From Chloroflexota bacterium (lineage in GTDB: Bacteria; Chloroflexota; UBA11872), in contig JAJDZU010000024.1 in the NCBI GenBank assembly GCA_022824495.1, positions 471,472 to 535,471 on the forward strand: a stretch of DNA of 64,000 nt. Direction: 5' to 3'. Position numbers and translations under genes: made by a program. The notes beneath the pieces were generated by a model. That model worked only from the letters and a program-made list of their open reading frames with translations, searched no databases and had not been told where the DNA came from. The stretch's first letter is position 1. Every line of letters begins with the position of its first letter. Shown in pieces: positions 53,189 through 61,627 of this stretch.

Positions 53189-53392
53189 TCAGAGGCTGAT
53201 GGGGATCTGGTCGACGAGGTCTTGCAAGCCCTGGCCAATGCTGTCGCCGAGGGAGTTGAGCACCACGATGAGGACGATGACGAACACGGCGGTGACGAGG
53301 ATGTAGCTGAGGACGCTGACACCGGAGCCCTCGGGCAGGTAGCGGCGCCGCGATTGGCGGGGCGGCCCGGTGGGGTTGAGATTGGCCGTCAC
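53189..53392 (-). CDS. Small single-TM protein, possibly Flp-pilin-like
   Basis: A 67-residue protein with a basic N-terminus (PRQSRRRYLPEGSG), one hydrophobic helix (VSVLSYILVTAVFVIVLIVV) and a short amphipathic tail (LNSLGDSIGQGLQDLVDQI). The tail and helix resemble Flp/TadE-type pilins, but the conserved E-Y pair of Flp is replaced by S-Y, so this is only a resemblance. The GTG start at 53392 is upstream of clpC with a 16-base gap, so it heads the clpC operon. Confidence 0.55.
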   Translation of the reverse strand: MTANLNPTGPPRQSRRRYLPEGSGVSVLSYILVTAVFVIVLIVVLNSLGDSIGQGLQDLVDQIPISL

Positions 53393-53486
53393 GCCGGCTC
53401 CGAGGTCTGGTGGGTCGATGCCAGTTTAGACGGGCGGACGGGTTGGTGGCTTGGGGGGCGGCGAAATTGGGGGTCTCGCGCGCAAT

Positions 53487-53510
53487 AAGAGTTTTTTCCA
53501 AAAAACTCTT
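53487..53510. repeat. AT-rich 11-bp perfect palindrome
   Basis: AAGAGTTTTTT (53487-53497) and AAAAAACTCTT (53500-53510) are exact complements around CC. It lies in otherwise GC-rich DNA about 95 bases upstream of the small TM protein. It could be a bidirectional terminator or an operator. No similar site was noticed elsewhere. Confidence 0.6.
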
Positions 53511-54365
53511 GAGGCGGCGCGGGGTGCGTTTTCGGGCTGAATCGGGGACGCGACAAGCCGTGGCCGGCGACGGGCGGACCGGGGAGTGGCGCGGGTGGCG
53601 AGGTCTTGCCGGGACGGTGGGGCGGAGGCGTCTTGAGCGGAAGCGGCTGGGCAGCGACCGGCGACGCACGGCGAGGAACAGGCGGGAGCGGCGCCGGGGC
53701 GTGAGGGGGGCGAGTCGTCGGAGGAGGGGGACGAGCATGGGGGGCGAAGGATGGTTGTGGGGTTGGGTGCATCTAGTGTACACTGGGTGATTACAGAGGG
53801 CAAGGGGACAGGCGGATCGGAGGGATGGCGAGCTTGGGATGCATGCGCAGACGGGGTGGCACGGCGGGCCCGGACGTGTGGTTGCCGCTGGGTCCCGACC
53901 CCGTTCGGCAGGCTCAGGGCAGGCTCTCTCCGGAGACGCCGGGATGGCGTCTGGCTGCTGGGGTCGGAGGGTGAGCCGGGGCCGGGGATGGCGGGTGCTG
54001 GCATTGATGTCATTGCCAGCAGTGCAATCGGTGCTTGCGTTGCCGGCAGTGCAGGCAATCCTGGGAGGGATGGCGAATCTGCGACGCCGGGATGACGGGG
54101 AGATCGTGGCGCTGAGGGGTTGAGGGCAGCATGTGGGCGGGGGAATGTTGAGCGGGGGTTGCGGAGACTTCAGGACTGTTGTACACTTTACGAATACGAC
54201 CGGCAGGCGGAGCGTTGGAGGTGGCGGGCGCGAGAAGTTCGTGACCGGTGGTTTGTGGTTAGGTGCCATGGAGGACGAGAGGTCCTGGCGACGAACGCCC
54301 TGGGTCGGGCCAAGGCGGCGGGGCGCTTGTGGGGATCAGGTCGCCGGCTCGGTCAGTCGGGTTGG
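53511..54365. other. Gene-poor GC-rich spacer with repeat remnants
   Basis: About 850 bases without a convincing gene: long open frames exist in several phases but their translations are dominated by Pro, Arg, Ser and Gly. It holds a 24-base mosaic repeat copy at 53904-53927 shared with 62.2-62.4 kb. A 10-base palindrome AGTGTACACT occurs at 53775-53784, and TTGTACACTTTACG follows at 54180, a possible -10 preceded by TTGCGG 17 bases upstream. Confidence 0.5.
53904..53927. repeat. Mosaic repeat copy 1 (GGCTCAGGGCAGGCTCT)
   Basis: The core GGCTCAGGGCAGGCTCT recurs near-identically at 62414-62437 and more loosely at 62240-62262. It lies in spacer DNA in every case. Confidence 0.7.
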
Positions 54366-54515
54366 TCAGACGTCGTCGCGGCGGTCACGGTGGCCGAGTC
54401 CGGCGAACAGGCCTTCGATGGCGCCTGCGACGCGGGACATGCGCTCGGTCAGCGCGTGGATGTCCTAGCGGAGAGCAGCCATGTCGCCGCGGAGTTCCGT
54501 GCGAAGGTTTTGCAT
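54366..54515 (-). pseudogene. Decayed small coiled-coil protein with in-frame amber stop
   Basis: Reading the minus strand from ATG 54515 gives MQNLRTELRGDMAALR, a TAG (54465-54467), then DIHALTERMSRVAGAIEGLF and AGLGHRDRRDDV before TGA. This is the ending pattern (heptad repeats, then a GLGHRD tail) of widespread short coiled-coil proteins of unknown function. The preceding in-frame codons EFAN extend the helix before another stop, so the N-terminus is also lost. It is a remnant unless amber is read through. Confidence 0.5.
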
Positions 54516-54789
54516 GTTGGCGAATTCAGGTTTTCAGCGTGCCTCATGAGGCCTCGAGCCGCCGGGGGTGGTGTGAACTCCGCGTCACTAGCCCCATGGG
54601 ATTCCCGGGGCGGGCGCCGCAGACGACCTGCTCGCCGATTCGCGATGGCGCGCAAGCTCAGGGCACAGACGGGCCGTGATCTGGCTGCCAGCGTCGCGAC
54701 CACAAAGTGCGCGCGCCAGCCGATCCAAGGCAGTGCTTCCACAGGTTGTGCTAGCCTACCGCGACCCAGACGTCGCGGCTCAAAGACCT
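54516..54789. other. Spacer upstream of sulfatase 1
   Basis: About 270 bases between the coiled-coil remnant and the first sulfatase. Open frames here are shadows; the extended sulfatase frame from 54676 adds non-family residues. No promoter is evident. Confidence 0.3.
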
Positions 54790-56256
54790 ATGCCGCAACC
54801 GAACGTCCTCATCATTCTGTGCGATCAGTTGGCGCGCGAGTATGTCGGCGCCTACGGCAATCGGATTGCACGAACCCCGCACATCGATCGTCTGGCGGCC
54901 GAAGGCGCGTTGCTCACCAACGCGTATGTCCCGTTGCCGGTGTGTTCCCCGGCGCGAGCGTCGATGTACACGGGACGGTACCCGCACCAGCACCTCCTGC
55001 ACATGAATGGGCACCCCGAGCACACCTGGCACACAAGCGTGGCGAGGCTCACCAACCGGCCAGTGCTTCCAGAGTCAGTGCCGTCGCTTGGCCAAGCTTT
55101 CAAGGCTGCGGGCTACCGGATGGGATATACCGGCAACTGGCACATGGGCGACGACGAGACGCCGCACCACGGGTGGACAGATTACTGGCGAACATATCGA
55201 TATTGGAGGAACGGCCGCGACTACTATGTCCAGCACCTTGAGGACGTCGGGCTGGCGGAGACGTTTCACGACGAGCACCGCCGGTTCAGCTTTGGGTCTG
55301 GCCTTCCAGCCGGAGTGGTGCCGTCGGGGCGATCGGCGATTCCGCGTGAACAGGCCCGCACGTCCTGGACGGTCGATCAAGCAATTGCCTTTGTTGAGGA
55401 AATCGACACGCGACCGTGGATGCTGACCGTATCAATCAAGGATCCACATCCACCGGTCATCATGCCGGACCCATTCGCCAACCTCGTCAGACCGGAGGAC
55501 GTCGACCTTCCGGCGTCGCTGGCTGACGACCAGCTGAGCAAGCCGGGCGCCTATCGGCGCTCCCCAGGCTTCCTGAACGTGCGAAACATGCGTGAGTCGG
55601 ACTGGCGACGCCTGATCGCCCATTACCACGGCCTTGTGGCGCACGTTGACGCTGAAGTTGGTCGTCTCCTGACATGCTTGGACGAGCAGGGTCTATGCGA
55701 TGAGACGATCGTGATCTTGCTTTCGGACCACGGCGAAATGATGGGCGCGCATCGGATGGTGGCAAAGGGGCCGGCCCTCTATGAGGAGTCGATAGGGATT
55801 CCGTTCATCCTTCGCTGGCCGGGACAGGTCATGCCAAGTCGTTCGGACGGCATGTTCTCGACCATTGACCTCAATGCGACGCTTGGTGGCTTGTGCGGCG
55901 TGGAAGTCAATGCCGGCGAGGGCCTTGATCAGTCGGCGTTGCTTCGCGGGACCGTGGCGTCTGTTCGCGACGCCGTATTCGTCGAGTTCTATGCGTCGCC
56001 ACCCAACGTGGACGACTGGATGTTTGCAAAGACGATCCGGACGGAGCGCTGGAAGCTGAACATGTTCCTGTTTGACCGGTCCGAACTCTACGACCTTGAG
56101 GCAGACCCGGGTGAGATGTGCAACCTCATTGACGATGCGGCGCACGCCGAAATTCGCAGAGATTTGAGCGAACGCATCGTCGTGTGGGCGGAGGCCACCG
56201 CCGATCCGATCGTGCCGCTGGTTAAGCAGGCCGCACAGCGCCTGACGTTGGCGTAG
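54790..56256 (+). CDS. Type I sulfatase (arylsulfatase family) 1
   Basis: A 488-residue alkaline-phosphatase-fold sulfatase. NVLIILCDQLAREYVGAYG supplies a metal-binding Asp; PVCSPARASMYTGRYPHQH is the signature, with the Cys (C-S-P-A-R) converted to formylglycine by FGE or an anaerobic maturase; VSIKDPHPP, LLSDHGEMMGAH and RTERWKL follow. Formylglycine sulfatases remove sulfate esters from sugars or other compounds; no signal peptide is visible, so it may be cytoplasmic. No maturase is in the window. ATG 54790 begins MPQPNVLIIL. It belongs to the accessory island with an SBP and a second sulfatase. Confidence 0.9.
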   Translation: MPQPNVLIILCDQLAREYVGAYGNRIARTPHIDRLAAEGALLTNAYVPLPVCSPARASMYTGRYPHQHLLHMNGHPEHTWHTSVARLTNRPVLPESVPSLGQAFKAAGYRMGYTGNWHMGDDETPHHGWTDYWRTYRYWRNGRDYYVQHLEDVGLAETFHDEHRRFSFGSGLPAGVVPSGRSAIPREQARTSWTVDQAIAFVEEIDTRPWMLTVSIKDPHPPVIMPDPFANLVRPEDVDLPASLADDQLSKPGAYRRSPGFLNVRNMRESDWRRLIAHYHGLVAHVDAEVGRLLTCLDEQGLCDETIVILLSDHGEMMGAHRMVAKGPALYEESIGIPFILRWPGQVMPSRSDGMFSTIDLNATLGGLCGVEVNAGEGLDQSALLRGTVASVRDAVFVEFYASPPNVDDWMFAKTIRTERWKLNMFLFDRSELYDLEADPGEMCNLIDDAAHAEIRRDLSERIVVWAEATADPIVPLVKQAAQRLTLA

Positions 56257-56693
56257 ATCTCCCCGGCAGGTTGTGAACTCGCATGTCCGTCCCGCCTTGC
56301 GTTCTTCGTGGCACGAATAACCGTGCGACGCTTCGCAGGCGCCGCCGCCCGTTGCTCACGAGCGGCTTCGTCCAAGCGTTGGACGGACCCAGCATTGCGG
56401 ACTTTCCGGGCGCCCGAATGGCTCAGGTCAATCAATGCCCTTCGCGCGCGCTCCTCTTCTACGGGATGGCCGAAGACGCGCAATAGCTCGCCGCCGAGCA
56501 CGAGTCGCCGATAGGAGTTTCGGCGATCCCGGCGGGCACGATACCCAGCTCGGACGCTCATCGAGCAGGGCGGCGTCGGCGCAGCGCCGGAACAGCCGGC
56601 CGAGCATTTCGTCAGAATCGCCTGGTGTTGACGTCGTCCGGTTCCGTTCAATAAACTTCGTGCCGTGATCATTTGCTGCCTCAGGAGTGCATC
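56257..56693. other. Spacer between sulfatase 1 and the solute-binding protein
   Basis: About 435 bases with no supported gene. A minus-strand open frame here encodes arginine-rich sequence with no recognised motif. GC content falls towards 56640 (TTCAATAAACTTCG), where a promoter for the solute-binding protein would be expected, but no clean hexamer pair was found. Confidence 0.35.
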
Positions 56694-58334
56694 ATGGCGC
56701 ATGAGAACAGGGGCCTTACGCGGCGCCGACTAATCAGAACAATGGGCGCTAGCATGCTCGGAGCTTCCAGCGTAGCCATTCTGGCCGCTTGCGGTGAAGT
56801 TCAGACCGTAACCGAGCAAGTACCTGTCGAGAAGATTGTTGTCAAAGAGGTTCCCGTCGAGCGGATCGTGGAGAAAACCGTTGTCAAGGAAGTACCCGTT
56901 GATCGAATCGTGACACAGGAAGTTTCTGTCGATCGCGTCGTGACAAAAGAAGTTCCGGTCGAGAAAGTTGTGGAGCGGATTGTAACGAGGGAAGTGACCG
57001 TCGAGAAGATCGTGGAAGTTCAGGCGGCACCACAGGCTGCACCGGTGGCTTTCGAGTTTATCAGCGATCACACGGGCGGGCCACGGGCCAAGTCGATGCA
57101 GTTTGCGCTTGATCGATACAAGCAAGTACGACCCAACGCCAACGTCGTATTTGTACCCAACTCAGGCAACATCGGCGATACGATTCCGATTAGGATCGCC
57201 GCAGGGTCGATGTCCGAGGTGGCACTACTCGACGGACGATTCGTTTTTGATTTTGGTCCGGATGGGGTGTTCCAGCCAATTGACGATCTTCTGGACAAGC
57301 ATCCTGAGTTCAACAAGTCGGACTACGTGTTCCAGGCGGATCAGTACACAGCGAACCTGGACACGACATGGCCATTTCTTGATGAATGGACCGGGCCGGT
57401 ATATGGCTTGCCTTACCAGATGGGCAATGGGGGCTTTTGGTTCAACGTGGATCTTTTCGAAGCGGCCGGGGCTGAGGAGCCTCAACAGTCCTGGTCATAT
57501 GGTGGCGAATTGCTCGACGCAATCATGCGACTTACAAACGAGGAAGCCGGTATTTTTGGAACCCTCTTCAAGGGAGGGTCGGATACGTTTGCTTACACGC
57601 ATGCACTGTTCGCCTTTGGCGCCAAACAATATGTGTCGCCAGACGCTGATCGAACCGTAGTGTTTGAGAACGGTGGTGATGCCGGGATGCAGTACATCAT
57701 CGACATCATCCACAAGCACAGCGCCGCCCCTCCAGTGGATGCAGCGCGTGAATTGGCAGGCGAATTCGGCGACCTGTTCTTGGCTGGTAAGGCAGGTATG
57801 TACTTTAAGCGAACCGGAAATGTCGGGCCAGCTGTAGCTCAGATCAAGGATCGCTTTACCTGGTCGGAAGCTCCTATGCCCACGAGTGAAGTCACCGGTA
57901 CCTTCAACGTGTTTCGTCAATCGCAGCCGCACCTGATCACGGATAGCGCGTTTAAGCGGGGAAATGTGGAGGGTGTGGTTGACTTCATCGTGTTCATGGC
58001 CGGACCCGAGGTTCAGGGGCGCAACGGCATTGATCGCGGCTTTGCACCGATTCGGTGGGATGTTCTCGACATGCCCGGGTCGGTGGCGCCTCCGCCGTTG
58101 GGCATGGAGTGGCAGAAGGTGATTCTCCAGGATGCGGAATGGCGTAGCTGGCCGAAGTGGCACCCATCATGGGCTGAGTGGAATGGGTGGCGGAGCTTTA
58201 TCCACAAGGCGTTCGCGGGCGAGCAGTCGGCGCCGGAAGCCATTGAGACGACAGTGGCGTACATGGACACTGCGTTGGGGAACTCGGCGGAGGAGATGCA
58301 GCGTCGCTTCGAGTTCTTTGGCCGAACGACATAG
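56694..58334 (+). CDS. Tat lipoprotein solute-binding protein of an ABC sugar importer, with a repeat stalk
   Basis: About 546 residues. The N-terminus has a twin-arginine signal (TRRRLIRTMGASMLG) and lipobox ILAAC (Cys33). Residues 43-110 are six imperfect repeats of P-V-E-(K/R)-I-V-x-K-E, a likely extended spacer typical of Chloroflexota lipoproteins. The rest is a cluster D/family 1-type solute-binding fold: VFVPNSGNIGDTIPIRIAAG, MGNGGFWFNVDLFEAAG, FGDLFLAGKAGMYFKRTGN and GRNGIDRGFAPI. The ATG is preceded by AGGAG. GC content is lower than the surrounding genes. No permease or ATPase follows, so the transporter is incomplete here. Confidence 0.88.
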   Translation: MAHENRGLTRRRLIRTMGASMLGASSVAILAACGEVQTVTEQVPVEKIVVKEVPVERIVEKTVVKEVPVDRIVTQEVSVDRVVTKEVPVEKVVERIVTREVTVEKIVEVQAAPQAAPVAFEFISDHTGGPRAKSMQFALDRYKQVRPNANVVFVPNSGNIGDTIPIRIAAGSMSEVALLDGRFVFDFGPDGVFQPIDDLLDKHPEFNKSDYVFQADQYTANLDTTWPFLDEWTGPVYGLPYQMGNGGFWFNVDLFEAAGAEEPQQSWSYGGELLDAIMRLTNEEAGIFGTLFKGGSDTFAYTHALFAFGAKQYVSPDADRTVVFENGGDAGMQYIIDIIHKHSAAPPVDAARELAGEFGDLFLAGKAGMYFKRTGNVGPAVAQIKDRFTWSEAPMPTSEVTGTFNVFRQSQPHLITDSAFKRGNVEGVVDFIVFMAGPEVQGRNGIDRGFAPIRWDVLDMPGSVAPPPLGMEWQKVILQDAEWRSWPKWHPSWAEWNGWRSFIHKAFAGEQSAPEAIETTVAYMDTALGNSAEEMQRRFEFFGRTT

Positions 58335-58477
58335 GACGGATTGCCCGGTGCCGCATCTTGCCTCAGGTGGTTCAAGATCTGAATGGCCCATGGGCGGCGC
58401 CGGGCATCGCATTAGATTCAATTGCACGCCGACGGCACGGAGTTGGCCGGAGACAGTCGATAGAAGGTGATGGGCTG

Positions 58478-58735
58478 GTGAAGTGTTTGGCGGGCGGACC
58501 GACGGGGAGTCAGGGACGCCGCGCGGCGCTTCGCACGCTGTGTTTCGCCGCACTTGGCACCGTGGCTTTTTGGGCGAGTGCCTGCGCGCGCGACGATGGA
58601 CACCTTTCCGGAGGTTATGCGTTTCCTGGAGCACGAGAGAGCAAGACAACATTCATTACGGACGAAGAGCGCGAGGCTCTGCGACGAAAATACGAAGAAG
58701 AGCAGGTCAATCGACAGGGACAGCCCGGCGGGTGA
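58478..58735 (+). CDS. Small lipoprotein of unknown function
   Basis: An 85-residue frame from GTG 58478 with GAAGG 10 bases upstream. A basic N-terminus (GSQGRRAALR) and hydrophobic stretch (TLCFAALGTVAFWASAC) end in a lipobox-like AC, then a charged tail with DEEREALRRKYEEEQ. It has a lipoprotein layout but no family is recognised. It lies between the solute-binding protein and sulfatase 2. Confidence 0.5.
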   Translation: MKCLAGGPTGSQGRRAALRTLCFAALGTVAFWASACARDDGHLSGGYAFPGARESKTTFITDEEREALRRKYEEEQVNRQGQPGG

Positions 58736-59158
58736 TCTCGCTCCGGGGCAGGTATGAAGTTGCCCAGGTCCGTGCGCGTTTGCGCAACATACGTGTGCCA
58801 CTGGCCAGGTCTGATGGAGGGGTTGCGGAACTGAACATGACGCCTCGGGCGGCACCGCTGCCCGAGTGACCGGACGCGCGTATTCGCGCTTAGCCAAAAG
58901 GGTCGCGAAGCCAGCGCTCCTAATACTGAGTGGCAGAGACAGGTCGCGAGTGCCGGAATCAGGCTACGCGGCGACTGCCGTCGGAGCGCGCGATGTGGGC
59001 GACGGGACTTCGACGCGCTGCCTTCCGAGCACACAATCGAGCGTCCGCGTGTGCGCTGCGACTAAGATGCGATTTGCACAGGCAGGCCTGTGTCGCCTCC
59101 GGCTGAACGAGCTGCGCCAGCCATTTCGAGAATCCGTTCCGACCGGACTACCCGAAGC
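58736..59158. other. Spacer before sulfatase 2
   Basis: About 420 bases with no supported gene on either strand; open frames are arginine- and serine-rich and lack motifs. No repeats or hairpins stood out. Confidence 0.4.
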
Positions 59159-60586
59159 CTAGGCGGCACGGAGCCACGCTTCTATCAGAGCGTCCTGTTG
59201 CACACCCCAGTCGCCACGATGGCGACGGGTCATGACCTCCTGATACTCATCAATATCCACCGAATTACGCCACTGTCGAAAGCAGGCACGGTCGTATGCC
59301 TTGGCACGGGCATCGACTGAATTGATGTCGCAGATCGAGCGCAGCAGGTCAGCCATCTCGACGGCGACGGAAGCATTCGATCGAATCTGATTGTCATGTT
59401 CCCACGGATCCGCGTCGACATTGAAGAGTTGCGACTCATAGCCGGGATACGCGATGTATTTCCAGTCTCCTTTGCGCAGCATAAAAATTCCCGTGTTGGC
59501 GAAGTTGCTGTGATACTCGGAGAAAACCCAGCCTGGGCGCTCGGTTTGCTCACCGCGACAGGCCGGAACCAGCGAGTGTCCATCAAGTTCATGAGAGTGC
59601 TGCAATCCGGCAAAGTCCAAAAACGTTGGGGCAAGATCGATCAGCGAGACGAGACCGTCGTTTACAGCTCCACGGCGAAGACCTGGGCCCGCCACGATCA
59701 GCGGCACACGTGTTGACGGCTCGTACATCGCGTTCTTCAGGTGTTGCCGATGTTCCATACCCATCTCGCCATGGTCGCTTGCGAACACGACATGGGTCTG
59801 GTCGCTCACTCCCACCTCGTCAAGTGTAGCGAGCACGGAAGCAAGCATGGCGTCAACTTCCGCCACCATGGCGAGATAATACTGGCGAATAGCTCGAACT
59901 TGATCGTCGCTGTAGTCGTGATACGCGTTCTTCGTTACGCTCATGTAGCGCATCACAGGATGCATGTTTGTGTCAATTGGAGGAATGTCTATTAGTTGTG
60001 GATAGATCTGGCTTAACCAGTAGGATGACGTCCGAAACTGCGGGTGGGGAGCACGTACACTTACTGTCAGAAAGAATGGACGAGTGCGGTCGCGTCCGTT
60101 TTCCTGCAGCCAGGCGATGGCCGCGTCTACATCCGTCCAGTCGCGCATGTTGGTATGCTTGGTATCAGTCTCAAGTAGCTCGGCGGCCGGCGCATACTTG
60201 TCCTGTGGCTGCTCGATGCCGGCGGCTCGAATCCAGGCAGTGATCCCACGTGGCGCCGGCTGGGCACTTGACCGATAGTGCTGCTTGCCGAACACCCTGG
60301 TCTCATAGCCAGAATCGGCCAGAACATCTCTGACTGTAGGCTGCTGCGCTGTCAGACCCTTGATGTTGTTCCAGGCCTCGACGCGGTGAACGTATTGGCC
60401 GCTCCACATGCTTGAGCGCGATGGGCAGCACTGCGGGGAGTTGCAGTAGGCACGTCGGAAGATCGTGCCGCGCGATGCCAGCCGATCCAGATTTGGCGTG
60501 CTGGCGGCCGGGTGGTCCATGCAGCCCATCGCACGGCCATCCATGCTGTCGCACATGAAGAACAGGATATTGGCAAATTGAGCCAC
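59159..60586 (-). CDS. Type I sulfatase 2
   Basis: About 475 residues. Metal and catalytic motifs: NILFFMCDSMDGRAMGCMD, the signature CNSPQCCPSRSSMWSGQY (the first Cys of C-C-P-S-R is the formylglycine position), SVRAPHPQF, FASDHGEMGMEH and RKGDWKYIAYPG. The start is GTG 60586, with AAGGAG (60596-60601) 9 bases before; the upstream ATG at 60646 gives a tail without homology. The enzyme is not of the same subfamily as sulfatase 1. It is convergent with the solute-binding protein and GC-poorer than average, indicating accessory DNA. Confidence 0.88.
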   Translation of the reverse strand: MAQFANILFFMCDSMDGRAMGCMDHPAASTPNLDRLASRGTIFRRAYCNSPQCCPSRSSMWSGQYVHRVEAWNNIKGLTAQQPTVRDVLADSGYETRVFGKQHYRSSAQPAPRGITAWIRAAGIEQPQDKYAPAAELLETDTKHTNMRDWTDVDAAIAWLQENGRDRTRPFFLTVSVRAPHPQFRTSSYWLSQIYPQLIDIPPIDTNMHPVMRYMSVTKNAYHDYSDDQVRAIRQYYLAMVAEVDAMLASVLATLDEVGVSDQTHVVFASDHGEMGMEHRQHLKNAMYEPSTRVPLIVAGPGLRRGAVNDGLVSLIDLAPTFLDFAGLQHSHELDGHSLVPACRGEQTERPGWVFSEYHSNFANTGIFMLRKGDWKYIAYPGYESQLFNVDADPWEHDNQIRSNASVAVEMADLLRSICDINSVDARAKAYDRACFRQWRNSVDIDEYQEVMTRRHRGDWGVQQDALIEAWLRAA

Positions 60587-60790
60587 GGCTGTTAACTCCT
60601 TGATGCGATCTCGGCTCTGGTTCGGTATTGAATCATACTCATGCATCCGAGCGAGTAAGGCACGCAGTGCCCGCCAGGTTCTTCACGCCGATGCCTATGC
60701 GTGGAGCATAGATGTGTGAGCTTGGTCATTCTCCGCTCGTGACATTTGATCCCGAGGACCTGACAGTTGTCCGTGCATTGACTGGCCGGA
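60587..60790. other. Spacer upstream of sulfatase 2
   Basis: About 200 bases, AT-richer than most of the window, holding the sulfatase 2 ribosome-binding site and probably its promoter. No clear hexamers. It adjoins the truncated end of the DUF433-like gene. Confidence 0.3.
60596..60601 (-). promoter_or_regulatory. Shine-Dalgarno that sets the sulfatase 2 start
   Basis: AAGGAG on the minus strand 9 bases before GTG 60586. It decides the shorter start and matches the beginning of family homology (MAQFANILFF). Confidence 0.6.
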
Positions 60791-61108
60791 TCAGTCGGTT
60801 GGCCCAAGCTGTTCAGTTGCGAAGGGCCGCTGGTGTCCGGGGTGTGGACGCAACCAGGCCTCGGCGGCATGGATTCGCGGCCAGGAGACGCCGGCCGCAC
60901 GGAGCGCGGCAATGACGCGCATGGACACCAGATCTTGAAACGCGATGGTCAGGTCCCGGCCGGGCACATCCTCGAGGTGGGGATGCGCCAGGCCCTTGCG
61001 GATCCAGCGGATCAGATGCCTTGAGGTCACCGCATACACGCGTTCGGCTGCGCGCGAGGCCAGCAGGTAGCGGGCCGCGGTGGGCGGGGCGTAGATGCCC
61101 TCGTACAC
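60791..61108 (-). pseudogene. Truncated VapB45/DUF433-like DNA-binding protein
   Basis: About 105 residues: GIYAPPTAARYLLAS, ERVYAVTSRHLIRWIRKGLA, GRDLTIAFQDLVSMRVIAALRAAGVSWPRI in pieces, and RPFATEQL. These are the N-terminal helix-turn-helix region of DUF433/VapB45-type antitoxins, which normally run on to about 220 residues with the DUF433 domain. Here the frame stops soon after RPFATEQL, where family members continue. The GTG at 61108 has AGGA 7 bases before it. No partner PIN toxin gene adjoins. Confidence 0.55.
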
Positions 61109-61196
61109 GCCTATTTCCTGAGCGATGGGCAAGCCTCCATCTGTCTCGGGCGTTGAAGTTCTGTTGCCAGCCTAACCCTTGCCTGGCCTCAGCAGC

Positions 61197-61601
61197 TCAG
61201 TCGATTCGAGACGTATCGAAGGGCGGGTCGTAGGGCCAGTTTCTACTTCGCTGGATGTCGCGGAACTGGGTTTCGTGGCGCCAGAGGATTTGGTGCCAGT
61301 CGGGGCGGCGGGGTTGGACGCGGTGTTCCTGGATGAGGTGCCAGACGATCTGTTCGAGGGAGATGCGGCGGGTTGGGAGGTGGAGTCTTTCGAGTGGTTT
61401 TGGGGGCGTGTAGTGGTGGGGCGTGGCGTGCACGTGCAGGTGGCAGCGGGGATATTGAGCGGGGGCGTTTGGGTTGTACTCGTACACGAAGAACGGCTTG
61501 GGGTCGTCCAGATCGTGGCCCGCCTGATAGTGATAGGCCGTGCGCAGTGTTTGAAGGCGCGGCGGGCCGCCATTGGGGGTGCGAAACAGGCGCAGCGTCA
61601 T
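61197..61601 (-). CDS. Protein of unknown function with HxHxH-like motif
   Basis: A 134-residue protein, rich in His, Pro and Arg. It reads coherently as a folded protein: LQTLRTAYHYQAGHDLDD, PFFVYEYNPNAPAQYPRCHLHVHATP, LHLPTRRISLEQIVWHLIQE and FRDIQRSRNWPYDPPFD. The CHLHVHATPHHY cluster could bind metal. I do not recognise a family. It is the last of three small minus-strand frames at 61.2-62.0 kb. Confidence 0.6.
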   Translation of the reverse strand: MTLRLFRTPNGGPPRLQTLRTAYHYQAGHDLDDPKPFFVYEYNPNAPAQYPRCHLHVHATPHHYTPPKPLERLHLPTRRISLEQIVWHLIQEHRVQPRRPDWHQILWRHETQFRDIQRSRNWPYDPPFDTSRID

Positions 61602-61627
61602 CTAAACGTTGAGGTACATGCCGTTAC

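Noticed and set aside
54120..55241. A 373-codon plus-strand frame before and into sulfatase 1
   Set aside because: It runs in a different frame into the start of the sulfatase, and the part before it is Arg/Gly-rich spacer.
56088..56702. Minus-strand frame of 204 codons between sulfatase 1 and the solute-binding protein
   Set aside because: Arginine-rich, antisense to the sulfatase at one end, and lacking any domain or ribosome-binding site.
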